From contig NZ_JADBEJ010000008.1 of assembly GCF_014873915.1 (NCBI RefSeq), positions 62,001 to 126,000 on the forward strand: a stretch of DNA of 64,000 bases, in the 5' to 3' direction. Positions within the stretch are counted from its first letter, which is position 1. Every line of letters begins with the position of its first letter. Both the position numbers and the translations under genes were made by a program. The DNA comes from Amycolatopsis roodepoortensis. GTDB lineage: Bacteria > Actinomycetota > Actinomycetes > Mycobacteriales > Pseudonocardiaceae. Under the pieces are notes generated by a model. That model saw only the letters and a list, made by a program, of their open reading frames with translations. It had not been told where the DNA came from and did no database searches. Below are positions 23,627 to 31,914 of this stretch, piece after piece.

Positions 23627-25462
23627 CTACTTACCCGGATCCCCGGCCATGACCAGGCTCAGCGTGCTTTCTCCGCCCTTTTCGAACCGCACCGGCACGC
23701 CCCAGTCCTGCCGGGTGATGCGGCAGGCGGGGTGCTCGCCGCCGTCGTCACAGCTGGCGGCCTGCGCGACGACCTGCAGGACACCGCCCGAGACGCCCTC
23801 GGCGAAGCGGAGCTTGCGGAACAGGTCCGTGCCCACCCCGGCGCCGTCGGCGAGCAGTTCCGGTGGCGACGCGCTGATCTCCAGCCGCGTCGACGGGCCG
23901 AACCGGTCGTCGAGCTTCTCTCCCGGCGGCGGGGTGAAGACGACGGAGAACTCCAGCTCGCCCGGCGCCAGCACGGTCGGCGGACGGCGGACCGCGTGCG
24001 CGTCCCCGGCCACCGCCTGCTCACCGAGCGGCACCGGCCCGATGCGGTTGGCCGCGGACTCGACGACCAGCAGTTCGCCGTCGTGCACGAGCAGCCCGGA
24101 CGGCTCCGCGAGACCGGTCGCGAGCGTGGTCACCTGGCGGGTGAGCGGGTCGTAACGGCGGACCGCGCCGTTGTAGGTGTCGGCGATCGCGATGGTGTCG
24201 CCGGGCAGCACGGCGAGGCCGAGCGGATGTTGCAGGAGCGCCTTGTCGGCGGGGCCGTCGACGTGCCCGAAGGAGAACAGGTCGACGCCGACCGCGGTGT
24301 GCACGGTGAACGTCTCGCCCTCGGGCTGGATCCAGCGCAGCGCCGACGTCTCCGCGTCCGCGAGCCACAGCTTCCGCCCGTCGGGCGTGAGGCCGGACGT
24401 CTGCGCGAAGAACGCTTCGTGGACGTCGCCGTCTCGCAGGCCTTCGACGGTCGTGCCGGCGAAGCGGCGGATGGTGCCCGAGACCGGCTCGAACACGCTC
24501 AGAGTGTGGTTGCCCGCCATGGCGACCACGACGCCGCCCGCGGGGCCCCACCAGGCGACGTCCCAGGGGCTGGTGAGGTCGATGTCGAGCGCCTTGCCGG
24601 TGTCGACGCCGTCGCGCCACTGACGGCCGGTGCCGGCGACCGTGGAGACCTCGCCGGTGATCAGGTCGATACCGCGCAGGCGGTGACCGGCCGTGTCGGC
24701 GACGACGGCGTGGTAACCCGCGCGCTCGGCGACCTCGTACGGCAACAGGGTGATCCCGGACGGCTCGGTGAAGCTCGCCAGGTCGAACGGCCCGTCCTGC
24801 GCGCCGCGTTCGCCGCTGCCGAAGCGGCGGATGATCGTCTCGCCGTCGGACGCGAACTCGACGATGGAGTGGTTGCCGGTGTCGGCGACCAGGATGCGGC
24901 CCTCGGCGGTGGTGACGGCCTTGCCCGGGAAGCGCAGCTCGGTGCGCTGCTCCTCGACCGGGACGTACGGGCTGCCGCCGCGGCGCAGCGTGCCCTTGGC
25001 CTCGTGGGTCGCGACGAGGTCGGCGATCACCCGGCGCAGCGCCTCGGCGTGTCCCTCGCCGGCGGCGACGTGCACGACGTAACCCTCGGGGTCGACGACG
25101 ACCAGCGTCGGCCACGCCTTGACCGCGTACTGCGACCAGGTGGCCATCTTCGGGTCGTTGAGCACCGGGTGGTGCACCTCGTAGCGCCGCACGGCGGCCT
25201 CGATCGCGGCCGCCTCACCCTCGTGCAGGAACTTGGGCGAATGCACGCCGATGGTCACCAGGACGTCGGCGAACTCGGCCTCCAGCGGGCGCAGCTCGTC
25301 CAGCACGTGCAGGCAGTTGATGCAGCCACTGGTCCAGAAGTCCAGCAGGACGACGCGGCCGCGCAGCCCGGCGAGCGTGATCCGCTCACCGCCGGTGTTG
25401 AGCCACACGTCGCCGTCGAGCTCGGGCGCCCGCACGCGGGACTGCGTTCGTGGGGAAGTCAC
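23627..25462 (-). CDS. NHL-repeat protein with N-terminal thioredoxin-like domain
   Basis: The protein has 611 residues. The first 140 form a TlpA-like thioredoxin fold with VVLLDFWTSGCINCLHVLDE; the redox motif is CINC. About six NHL beta-propeller repeats follow, such as ILVADTGNHSIVEFASDGE, AVVADTAGHRLRGIDLITGE and IAIADTYNGAVRRYDPLTRQ. A further C-terminal beta domain has two cysteines. This is the bacterial relative of NHLRC2. No signal peptide is present, so it is probably cytoplasmic. Confidence 0.9.
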   Translation of the reverse strand: MTSPRTQSRVRAPELDGDVWLNTGGERITLAGLRGRVVLLDFWTSGCINCLHVLDELRPLEAEFADVLVTIGVHSPKFLHEGEAAAIEAAVRRYEVHHPVLNDPKMATWSQYAVKAWPTLVVVDPEGYVVHVAAGEGHAEALRRVIADLVATHEAKGTLRRGGSPYVPVEEQRTELRFPGKAVTTAEGRILVADTGNHSIVEFASDGETIIRRFGSGERGAQDGPFDLASFTEPSGITLLPYEVAERAGYHAVVADTAGHRLRGIDLITGEVSTVAGTGRQWRDGVDTGKALDIDLTSPWDVAWWGPAGGVVVAMAGNHTLSVFEPVSGTIRRFAGTTVEGLRDGDVHEAFFAQTSGLTPDGRKLWLADAETSALRWIQPEGETFTVHTAVGVDLFSFGHVDGPADKALLQHPLGLAVLPGDTIAIADTYNGAVRRYDPLTRQVTTLATGLAEPSGLLVHDGELLVVESAANRIGPVPLGEQAVAGDAHAVRRPPTVLAPGELEFSVVFTPPPGEKLDDRFGPSTRLEISASPPELLADGAGVGTDLFRKLRFAEGVSGGVLQVVAQAASCDDGGEHPACRITRQDWGVPVRFEKGGESTLSLVMAGDPGK

Positions 25463-25465
25463 GAC

Positions 25466-25555
25466 ATGAGTGAACTACACGCCCGGCCGTGCTGTTCCGA
25501 CGTCCAGGCGTTGAGAGGGCGAGCTCACCCCAGGGGAGGAGCCTCATGTGGGTGA
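25466..25555 (+). CDS. Possible Cys-rich leader peptide
   Basis: A 29-codon frame begins at ATG 25466 in the 152-base gap divergent from the thioredoxin-NHL gene. It reads MSELHARPCCSDVQALRG and later contains GASCG. Actinobacteria use short Cys-rich upstream ORFs as attenuators of sulfur genes, but the downstream gene here is SUKH-like. The call rests on composition and position only. Confidence 0.2.
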   Translation: MSELHARPCCSDVQALRGRAHPRGGASCG

Positions 25556-25614
25556 TGAGGGAGTGGTGTTAAAAGAGAAGGCGCCTTCGCGGTGGGCGAT
25601 TTAGGCTCGAACAC

Positions 25615-26184
25615 ATGTCCACTGTTGAGCACGCCTTCACCATCGAGGAGGCACACGACCTCCAGGCGAGCTTGGCCGAACCCGTGCGTCCCGGGTTGAG
25701 CGAGGCCGAGCTCGACGACGTCGAAGCCCGCTTCGGCTTCCGGTTCGCCGCCGACCACCGCACCTTCCTGTCCGCCGGGGTGCCGATCGGCGACCGCTGG
25801 CCGGACTGGCGCTGCGGCAACCCCGACCAGCTGCGAAAACGCCTGGACTGGCCGGTCGACGGGGTGCTTTACGACGTCGAACACAACGGCTTCTGGCTGC
25901 CGGACTGGGGCATGCGCCCGATCGACCTCGCTGACGCGCTTTCGCGGGCCCGATCGCAGCTGGCGCTCGTCCCGCAGCTCGTGCCGGTCTGCGGGCACCG
26001 GTATCTGCCGGGGATCGCCGGGAGCCAGGGGTATCCGGTGCTGTCGGTGTATCAGACCGACATCGTCTATTACGGCTACGACCTGCGCGGATACCTGCGG
26101 CACGACTTCTGCGGCCAGCCGCTGGGCACCCCGCCGCCCGGCGGACCGCGTCAGATCGAGTTCTGGTCGCGGTTCGTGGAGTGA
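25615..26184 (+). CDS. SMI1/KNR4 (SUKH) family protein
   Basis: The protein has 189 residues. The SUKH pattern is visible in RPGLSEAELDDVEARFGFRF and DHRTFLSAGVPIGDRWPDWR, with later aromatic-rich segments VYQTDIVYYGYDLRGYL. SUKH proteins are often immunity proteins against nuclease or deaminase toxins, but stand-alone members like this are frequent in actinobacteria. No toxin gene is adjacent. Its 3' end overlaps the convergent SRPBCC gene by 34 bases. Confidence 0.82.
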   Translation: MSTVEHAFTIEEAHDLQASLAEPVRPGLSEAELDDVEARFGFRFAADHRTFLSAGVPIGDRWPDWRCGNPDQLRKRLDWPVDGVLYDVEHNGFWLPDWGMRPIDLADALSRARSQLALVPQLVPVCGHRYLPGIAGSQGYPVLSVYQTDIVYYGYDLRGYLRHDFCGQPLGTPPPGGPRQIEFWSRFVE

Positions 26185-26648
26185 GCGGACTCGGCGGCGG
26201 CCTTCAGCCGGGCCAGCGTCGCGGCGATGTTCGCCCGGTTGGCGTCGTCGCGCTTCCAGACCCCGGTGAACAGCGACGTCGGCCCGCGCAGCCAGGCAGG
26301 CCGCCGGTCCCACGTGCTTTCGACGGCCACGCAACCGTCGTCCGTCGCCTCGATGTCGTACTGCCAGCGCGAGACGGGAAGACCGGCGAACGTGGTCACC
26401 TCGAACGCGAACCGCTTGCCCTCGTCGGCGTCGGTGATCGTCGAAAGGGTGCTCCAGCGACGGAAGCCCCGGCGGTTGCGACCGCGGAACTTGGCGCCGA
26501 CGGCGGGCTCCTTCGCCCCACCGACCCATCGGTGCCCTTCGTACTCCTCGGCCATGTCCGCAAGGGCTCCCGGGTCGCTGACCAGGGCATATACCCTCTC
26601 GGGCGGGGCGGCGATCGCGATCTTGCCGGTGGCGCTGCGCTGCGTCAT
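26151..26648 (-). CDS. SRPBCC (START-like/polyketide cyclase) family protein
   Basis: The protein has 165 residues. The fold is indicated by the N-terminal IAIAAPPERVYALVSDPGALADM, the central beta strands with FAFEVTTFAGLPVSRWQYDI, and the final helix NIAATLARLKAAAES. These bind hydrophobic ligands or assist coenzyme Q-like metabolism; the ligand is unknown. GGAGG lies 6 bases before ATG 26648. The frame is open upstream, but that part reads through the previous gene. Confidence 0.85.
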   Translation of the reverse strand: MTQRSATGKIAIAAPPERVYALVSDPGALADMAEEYEGHRWVGGAKEPAVGAKFRGRNRRGFRRWSTLSTITDADEGKRFAFEVTTFAGLPVSRWQYDIEATDDGCVAVESTWDRRPAWLRGPTSLFTGVWKRDDANRANIAATLARLKAAAESAHSTNRDQNSI

Positions 26649-26661
26649 CACATACCTCCGT

Positions 26662-26688
26662 ACTGAGGGTATGTGAAATACCCTCAGT
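26662..26688 (-). promoter_or_regulatory. 11-bp inverted repeat over a stop codon and the next leader
   Basis: ACTGAGGGTAT and ATACCCTCAGT are separated by GTGAA. The stop codon of the upstream membrane-protein gene lies inside it and the SRPBCC ribosome-binding site is next to it. It may be a terminator, a translational coupler or an operator. Confidence 0.55.
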
Positions 26689-28897
26689 TGTCGCGGCGGA
26701 GCATCCGGCTGATACCGGCCGCGACCGTCGTCGCCAGCACCCAGCCCGAGGCGGTGAACCCGGCCGCGACCCAGTTGTCCATGCCGTGCATGTACCAGCG
26801 CGACTTGTTGCCGAAGTCGACGATCGGGACCAGGAGGTCGATCGTGTATAGCACCGGATTCCATTGGAGCCCGGTGTCGTCCTGGTTGACCAGGCACCGC
26901 GGCCCGCTCACCGTCAGCTTGGGATTGGTGACGCAGTCGTCGACTCCGAGCCCGAACCACAGGCTCCCCAGCACGAGCAGCGTCAGCAGCCAGCCGAGCG
27001 CCCGCACCGGGCGGAAGCCGTAGCCGACCATCGACCGCTGCAACCAGCTCCATACGTGCACACCGGGTCCGAAGAACTTGAAGCCCTTCGCGAGCGCCTC
27101 GTACCGGAACTGCTGTTTCTTCAGCAGCACCGTGGAGGCGTGCTCTTCATTACCGGACGCGCGTAGCGTCGCCGCCAGCTGGTCGTACGGTCCCGGGCGG
27201 TAACCGTCCATCGCCTTGCGCAGCAACGCGATCCGATGGTCGATCGCCCGGTCGTCGTCGAGCGCGATGTCCTCTTGCAGTGCGTCGTAACGGAAATCCT
27301 CCAGCTCGATCCCGCTCGCCGACGCCCAGAACGCCTCGTTGTCGCCCAGTGTCCCGCAATGCGCGCGCCGCAGCACGATCCGGCCGTCCGGCGGGATACC
27401 GGGCGTGAGCAGGAATTCGTCGGCCGAGACGTCGCTTCCGTCGAGGGCGATCCCGTGCTGTGGCAGGGAACCGAGCCGCGCGCCGCGGAAGTCGACGCGC
27501 CGCGCGACCTGTGCGCCGTCGAGGTTGACCCCGCCCTGCGCGACGAACGGCCGTTCCTTGTTCTCGGTGAGGATCAGGTCCCGGCCGATCCGCGCGGTGC
27601 GGACGTCCAGCGAGTAACTGGTGCGCGTGCGGGCGCCGGGCTCGGTCAGGCTCGTGCCGAAGAGGTTCACGCTGCCGCCGATCTCGGCGCCCTGCAACCG
27701 CAACGTGCCCTGGACGGTCGCGTCGGTGAGCTGGAAGTTGCCCGCGATCTTCGCGCGCCGCGCGGAAAAGACGTCGCGGCGCGGGTGGAGGAACATCGAG
27801 TTCCACGCCAGCACGTTGCCGCCGACGGTGATGTCGGCCATGCGCAACTGCCCGGACGGCACGCGCAGGCTCGTCGCCTCCAGATCGCCGCCGATGGTGG
27901 TCCCGTCGAGGTGGATCGCGCGGTCGTAGTAGGGAAGGGTCTGCCCGCGGACGACCTGGACCTCGGCACCCGCGAGCCGCAGCGAACCGCCGATCCGGGC
28001 GTTGACCATCCGCAGCGTCCCGGTCGCCTGCATACCGTCGCTCAGCTCGAGGTTCCCCTTGACCGTCGAGCGATCCGCGACCAGCGCCGGCCGCGGATCG
28101 ATGTACGGATCGTTCGACTTCCACGCGTCGACGACGATCGGCCCGGCCTGGTTCACCGAAAGCTTGGCCTCGCGCAAAATGATGTCACTGTCCACAGTGG
28201 CGCTCGGCAGGAACATGATCCCACTGGCGGAGAAGCGTTTCCGCTGCGCCGCGGGTCCGTAGTTGTCCACCTCGCACAGCAGGCTGCCGCCGATGTGGAT
28301 GCCGTTCCCGTTGAGCGCGAAGCCGTCGCGGTTGTTCAGCGTCGCGCCGGAGAAGTTGACGTTACCGCCGGCGCGCATCCCCGGGATGCGGACTTCCCCG
28401 TTGGCCACCAGCCGATACGCCAGCAGCGCACCCACGATGTTGACCCGGTCGGCCTGGATCGCCTTGCCGCGCGGATGGGTGATCACCGTGCGGGTCAGCA
28501 CCACCGAGCCCTCGATGACCGCGTCGGTGAGGTTGACCGCCGCGTTCGGCATCCCGCGCTCGCGATCGTCGCCGCGCTGGACCGTGGTCTCCTCGATCTC
28601 GTGCTCGGCGTCGACGTGCACGACACTGCGGATGAGGCGGACGTCGTTGCGGGTGCGGAGATTGCGCGCCTTGAGCCCGGGCAGCCAGCATTTGCGGAAC
28701 ACGAGCCCAAGCAGATGCGCCTCACGGACGTCCGGCGGATGCTCGAACCGGCACCGCTCGAACCGGAACAGATACTTGATGTCGGCCGCGCGCAGATCGA
28801 GCGTCCCGGTGATGTACGCGTCCTCGACCTGCACGATCGGCGCGTTGGTCGCCTGGCGACGCCAACGGAGCAGCCCCGTCGTTCCCGGCTTCATCAA
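26684..28897 (-). CDS. Beta-helix-like repeat protein with C-terminal membrane helices, 5' end frameshifted
   Basis: The open frame gives 737 residues from TTG 28897. About 500 residues are short repeats of the type AxVxGxLxLxxAxIGG, seen in GGNVNFSGATLNNRDGFALNG and IAGNFQLTDATVQGTLRLQG, as expected for a right-handed beta-helix (bactofilin or pentapeptide-like). The end has membrane helices, ALGWLLTLLVLGSLWFGLGV and WVAAGFTASGWVLATTV. No enzyme motif is seen. A 10-bp tandem duplication at 28889-28908 separates it from an in-frame-looking N-terminus starting at 29039. The open frame may be made as a shorter protein or not at all. Confidence 0.75.
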   Translation of the reverse strand: MMKPGTTGLLRWRRQATNAPIVQVEDAYITGTLDLRAADIKYLFRFERCRFEHPPDVREAHLLGLVFRKCWLPGLKARNLRTRNDVRLIRSVVHVDAEHEIEETTVQRGDDRERGMPNAAVNLTDAVIEGSVVLTRTVITHPRGKAIQADRVNIVGALLAYRLVANGEVRIPGMRAGGNVNFSGATLNNRDGFALNGNGIHIGGSLLCEVDNYGPAAQRKRFSASGIMFLPSATVDSDIILREAKLSVNQAGPIVVDAWKSNDPYIDPRPALVADRSTVKGNLELSDGMQATGTLRMVNARIGGSLRLAGAEVQVVRGQTLPYYDRAIHLDGTTIGGDLEATSLRVPSGQLRMADITVGGNVLAWNSMFLHPRRDVFSARRAKIAGNFQLTDATVQGTLRLQGAEIGGSVNLFGTSLTEPGARTRTSYSLDVRTARIGRDLILTENKERPFVAQGGVNLDGAQVARRVDFRGARLGSLPQHGIALDGSDVSADEFLLTPGIPPDGRIVLRRAHCGTLGDNEAFWASASGIELEDFRYDALQEDIALDDDRAIDHRIALLRKAMDGYRPGPYDQLAATLRASGNEEHASTVLLKKQQFRYEALAKGFKFFGPGVHVWSWLQRSMVGYGFRPVRALGWLLTLLVLGSLWFGLGVDDCVTNPKLTVSGPRCLVNQDDTGLQWNPVLYTIDLLVPIVDFGNKSRWYMHGMDNWVAAGFTASGWVLATTVAAGISRMLRRDN

Positions 28898-28908
28898 CCT
28901 TCATCAAC
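28889..28908. repeat. Perfect 10-bp tandem duplication causing a frameshift
   Basis: CTTCATCAAC occurs twice in a row. On the minus strand one copy reads through ...ELMK in the N-terminal frame. Removing one copy joins PASELMK directly to PGTTGLLRWRR, restoring one protein from ATG 29039. Confidence 0.85.
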
Positions 28909-29039
28909 TCGGACGCCGGAACCTCGTACCGCTTGTCGGGGTTCGGATCGAACGGGTCGAGCGGCGGCAGCGACGTGTCGCCGTTCTGGTCGCCTTCCCC
29001 CGGATCGCGCGGCCCGTTGTTGCGCCGAAAACCCGGCAT
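28899..29039 (-). pseudogene. Detached N-terminus of the beta-helix membrane protein
   Basis: ATG 29039 follows GGGAGGGAAGC and reads MPGFRRNNGPRDPGEG, then an Asp/Pro-rich stretch PLDPFDPNPDKRYEVPASEL. Beyond the 10-bp duplication this frame turns into low-quality sequence and runs to 28722 over the main gene. I take it as the original start of the downstream 737-residue frame; the intact gene would span 26684-29039. Confidence 0.65.
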
Positions 29040-29141
29040 CGTCTCGCTTCCCTCCCCCGTCGTTCCCCGGCCACCAGCGAAGCCGATCACGCACGGGATT
29101 CGCAAGTGGCCCAGGACAGTAGACCGGAACCTGCCACGGGA

Positions 29142-29414
29142 GTGCGACGGCAGAACGGCCGCCGCGGGTTCCGGACCAGGCCGTTTCTCGCGGCGTTGGT
29201 GATCTTGGCCGGATTCGCCGCCGGTTCCTTGGTTCGCGGACGCGGTCACTCACCGCAGTCGGTGATGGGCTACGGGTTGGTCGCGGCCACAGCAACATCA
29301 ACGCTGGCCGGGCGCCGCACACTCGCGAGCGGCCTCCGCGATGACCCCGATGGTCCATACGGCATGGCGACCGAGGTGGCCGCGGCGGCGATCAAGAACC
29401 TCAAGAAGTCCTGA
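29142..29414 (+). pseudogene. Small ORF ending in a DUF3558-like tail (probable relic)
   Basis: A 90-codon frame from GTG 29142 has a basic N-terminus, one hydrophobic helix (FLAALVILAGFAAGSLV) and the ending MATEVAAAAIKNLKKS. That ending matches LATKVAAAAIKKLKGA, the end of the DUF3558 lipoprotein 1.3 kb downstream. The segment GLRDD before it may match VGVRDD of the same gene with the middle deleted. No lipobox or DUF3558 core is present. It is most likely a decayed second copy fused to other sequence. It is the main content of the 549-base gap 29040-29588. Confidence 0.5.
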
Positions 29415-29588
29415 CGGCGCGAAACCGTCGATCAGGACAAAAGCACGTCAGCCGTCCCATCTTTCGATGGTGATCTTCCATGAAGGGGCTGATCAACGCT
29501 TTACCTGCTGCTATCGTCACCGGTTGGAGTCAGTAGGGAACTACGGGTAGGTCGCGCCCCATCGCGACCCGTGCGGGGAGGCACGTCG

Positions 29589-30095
29589 ATGACAGGACCG
29601 GGACGCGGCCCTCAGGGGGTCTACGACCAGATCAACGGGCCGGGGCCGCAGGCACCGCCGCAGGGTTCGGGGTTGATTCAGGGTGCTGCCGCAGCGCCAC
29701 CACCCTCTGGTCCGCCGCCGAATTACGGCGAGCTGGGCAGCGGGCAGGCGAAGGCCGATTTCGCGGCCGCCTCGGCGAACGGCGGCTGGGAGTTCGACCC
29801 TGCCGCTATGGACGCCGTGATCAAGTCTCTTGAGGACTGCCTCGAGAGCGACTTCCGCAAGGCACGTCGAGAGGCCGACGTACTGAATCAGATCCAGCCA
29901 CCGGGCCACGAAGTCGGCAGCGAGGGATACACGGTTGCTGCGAACAACTCGGGAAGTGCTTACCAGGCCTTCATGCAGGGGGCGTGGGACTACACGAACT
30001 CGTACCTGGACACTCTGAGGCAAATCCGGACTGCGTATCAGAACCAGGATCAAGCAGCCATTGACGCGCTCCGCCAGATCGGAAAGGCCGACTGA
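29589..30095 (+). CDS. Helical T7SS-associated protein
   Basis: The protein has 168 residues. The first 50 are Gly/Pro-rich (GPGPQAPPQGSGLIQG). The rest is predicted helical, with FDPAAMDAVIKSLEDCLESD and SAYQAFMQGAWDYTNSYLDTLRQI, resembling the long helices of ESX/PE-like substrates though without a standard WxG turn. GGGGAGG precedes ATG 29589, and a hairpin GGTCGCG/CGCGACC (29550-29569) lies just before it. It is the first gene of a four-gene run with DUF3558, a WxG protein and EspG. Third positions are less GC-rich than in flanking genes. Confidence 0.7.
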   Translation: MTGPGRGPQGVYDQINGPGPQAPPQGSGLIQGAAAAPPPSGPPPNYGELGSGQAKADFAAASANGGWEFDPAAMDAVIKSLEDCLESDFRKARREADVLNQIQPPGHEVGSEGYTVAANNSGSAYQAFMQGAWDYTNSYLDTLRQIRTAYQNQDQAAIDALRQIGKAD

Positions 30096-30706
30096 TGCTC
30101 CACACCAGGAAGTTCGTGTCCGTAGTCGCGGTGAGCGGTTTGCTGCTGGCGAGCGGATGCAGCGACCCCAAAACGGGCAACGCGACCTCAGCCGCCCCGA
30201 CCGCACCTACCTCTGCCCGACTGCCGTCGAACGGCGCTCCCGCTGTGACCAACCCGATCCTGAATACCGCTCAAGCCGAATCGGACCCGTGTAGCACGGT
30301 AGCCACCGCTCAGATCGAGGAACTCGGCGGAAAGGTCGAGAAGACAGAGGTCGACGACGGGACTTTCGGAAAGAGCTGTGGCTGGATCTTCGAAGCAGGG
30401 CCTAGCAGCGTGACCGCAGGCCTCCTACCTGGCAACAAGGATGGGCTGAGCAGCCTTTACGCAAAACACGCGCAGGGCGGCCTCTCCACTTTCAAGCCGA
30501 TCGACTCGATCGAGGGATATCCAGGCGTCATTTACGACAATGGCGGAGAAGGTAAGGGGCGATGCGTCCTCGCAGTAGGCGTGCGTGACGACCTCACTTA
30601 TACGGTCACACCGCTTCTGGCCACTGGAAACCCCATGCTGTCAGATCCCTGTGGTTTGGCCACCAAGGTCGCTGCTGCGGCGATCAAGAAGCTCAAGGGA
30701 GCTTAG
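30095..30706 (+). CDS. DUF3558 lipoprotein
   Basis: The protein has 203 residues with a lipoprotein signal peptide: basic start, hydrophobic run and lipobox LLASGC (Cys about residue 23). The mature part begins with a Ser/Ala/Thr/Pro linker and then the DUF3558 domain, with SDPCSTVATAQIEELGG, KSCGWIF and the terminal CGLATKVAAAAIKKL. DUF3558 lipoproteins are frequent beside T7SS substrate genes in Pseudonocardiales; their role is unknown. Its ATG overlaps the previous stop by one base, showing translational coupling. Confidence 0.88.
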   Translation: MLHTRKFVSVVAVSGLLLASGCSDPKTGNATSAAPTAPTSARLPSNGAPAVTNPILNTAQAESDPCSTVATAQIEELGGKVEKTEVDDGTFGKSCGWIFEAGPSSVTAGLLPGNKDGLSSLYAKHAQGGLSTFKPIDSIEGYPGVIYDNGGEGKGRCVLAVGVRDDLTYTVTPLLATGNPMLSDPCGLATKVAAAAIKKLKGA

Positions 30707-30709
30707 GCC

Positions 30710-31912
30710 ATGACCTATAGCGGCTGGGAGATCTTCACCAAGCTCAACGCCAATCCCTCCACGACGGAAACTCTCGACAAGGCACAGGTTGCCTCGCACA
30801 AGTTGATGGTTTTTCACGAAAACTTCAGCAAGGCGATGGAGAACAGCCAGACCGCGCTCAGCACCTTCTGGAAAGGCAAAGCAGCCGACTCCGGAACAGC
30901 GGGCCTCGCCCCGCTCATCGCGACCTCCAAGATCGCGGGCGAGAACATGGATCGCGCCCGGCAGTCGATGTTCGACCAGAACGCCTCGTTCCATTACACG
31001 CGCGGCAATGTGCGTCCGGTCGAGAAGGAGCGCGCGGGGGACAGCGGGCCTGAGGACGTCTTGTCCATCGGCGCGAGCGACGACGAGATCGCGGCGGCGA
31101 AGTTCGACGCGGACACGAAGCACAACGTCGAGATCTACGAGCCGTATTACCAGAGCACTCAGCCGCGGCAGCAGTCGCTCGCGCCGGCTTATCCGGCCGC
31201 GCACGATCCGAACGTTTCGTCGGGGCCGATCACCCCGGATCCGATCGATCCCGGGCAGACCAAGGTCAGCGGGTTCAGTGGCGGGCCCGGCGACTCGGGG
31301 CGGCACAGTGGTCCCACCGGGTACACCGGCGGGCCGAGTTCCTACAGCGCGCCTCCGGGGGCCGAGGGGTATCAGGCGCCGAGGCCGCCGCAGGTCCCCC
31401 CGGCGCCGAGGGTTCCGCAGATGCCGCGGCCGCTGCCTTCGCCGCAGCCGAATGACCGGACCAAGTTGTCCTGGGCGGATGACCGCGTCCAGGGCCGTCC
31501 TGGCAACTTCCCGCCGCCAAACTTCGGGACAGGCCCAGGCGGTCCTGGAGGTGGCGGCAGCGGATTCGGGCCGGGATCGGGCGGGTTCGGCGGCGGTTTC
31601 GGACCCGGCGGCGGGTTCGGGCCGGGTGGGTCGACCGGCGGGCCGGGGAGCATGGGGCCCGGTCGTGGCGTCGGCGCCGCCATGCCCGGTGAAGGCGCCA
31701 TGCGCGGCACACCGGCGGGAGGCCCAGCGGCAGCGGGAAGGCCCGGCGCGCCCGGAATGGGTGGCGGCGGCATGGGCGCCGGCGCCGGTAAGGGCAAGGG
31801 CGCCGAGGACGAAGAGCACCAGCGCAAGATCACGCTGCAGGAAGAGGACGGCGACTCCCTCTTCGGCGGTTACGACGGGGACAAGCCGGTTCCGCCGGTG
31901 ATCGGCGGGTAA
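30710..31912 (+). CDS. WxG/PPE-like T7SS substrate with long Pro/Gly-rich tail
   Basis: The protein has 400 residues. The N-terminal 110 are helical, with the helix-turn motif LSTFWKGKAAD (WxG) and long helices before and after, as in WXG100/PPE-type T7SS substrates. Residues 170-370 are low-complexity Gly/Pro (GFGPGSGGFGGGFGPGGGFG). The C-terminus is acidic, EDGDSLFGGYDGDKPVPP. It begins 3 bases after the DUF3558 stop and is followed 2 bases later by EspG, its expected chaperone. Export to the surface is inferred. Confidence 0.8.
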   Translation: MTYSGWEIFTKLNANPSTTETLDKAQVASHKLMVFHENFSKAMENSQTALSTFWKGKAADSGTAGLAPLIATSKIAGENMDRARQSMFDQNASFHYTRGNVRPVEKERAGDSGPEDVLSIGASDDEIAAAKFDADTKHNVEIYEPYYQSTQPRQQSLAPAYPAAHDPNVSSGPITPDPIDPGQTKVSGFSGGPGDSGRHSGPTGYTGGPSSYSAPPGAEGYQAPRPPQVPPAPRVPQMPRPLPSPQPNDRTKLSWADDRVQGRPGNFPPPNFGTGPGGPGGGGSGFGPGSGGFGGGFGPGGGFGPGGSTGGPGSMGPGRGVGAAMPGEGAMRGTPAGGPAAAGRPGAPGMGGGGMGAGAGKGKGAEDEEHQRKITLQEEDGDSLFGGYDGDKPVPPVIGG

Positions 31913-31914
31913 TC

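Noticed and set aside
27236..29122. 628-codon open frame on the plus strand
   Set aside because: It is a shadow of the minus-strand beta-helix gene; composition is repetitive Asp/Val/Arg with no recognisable family.
31372..31833. Proline-rich minus-strand frame
   Set aside because: It is the complement of the Gly/Pro-rich tail of the T7SS substrate, so proline richness is expected by chance.
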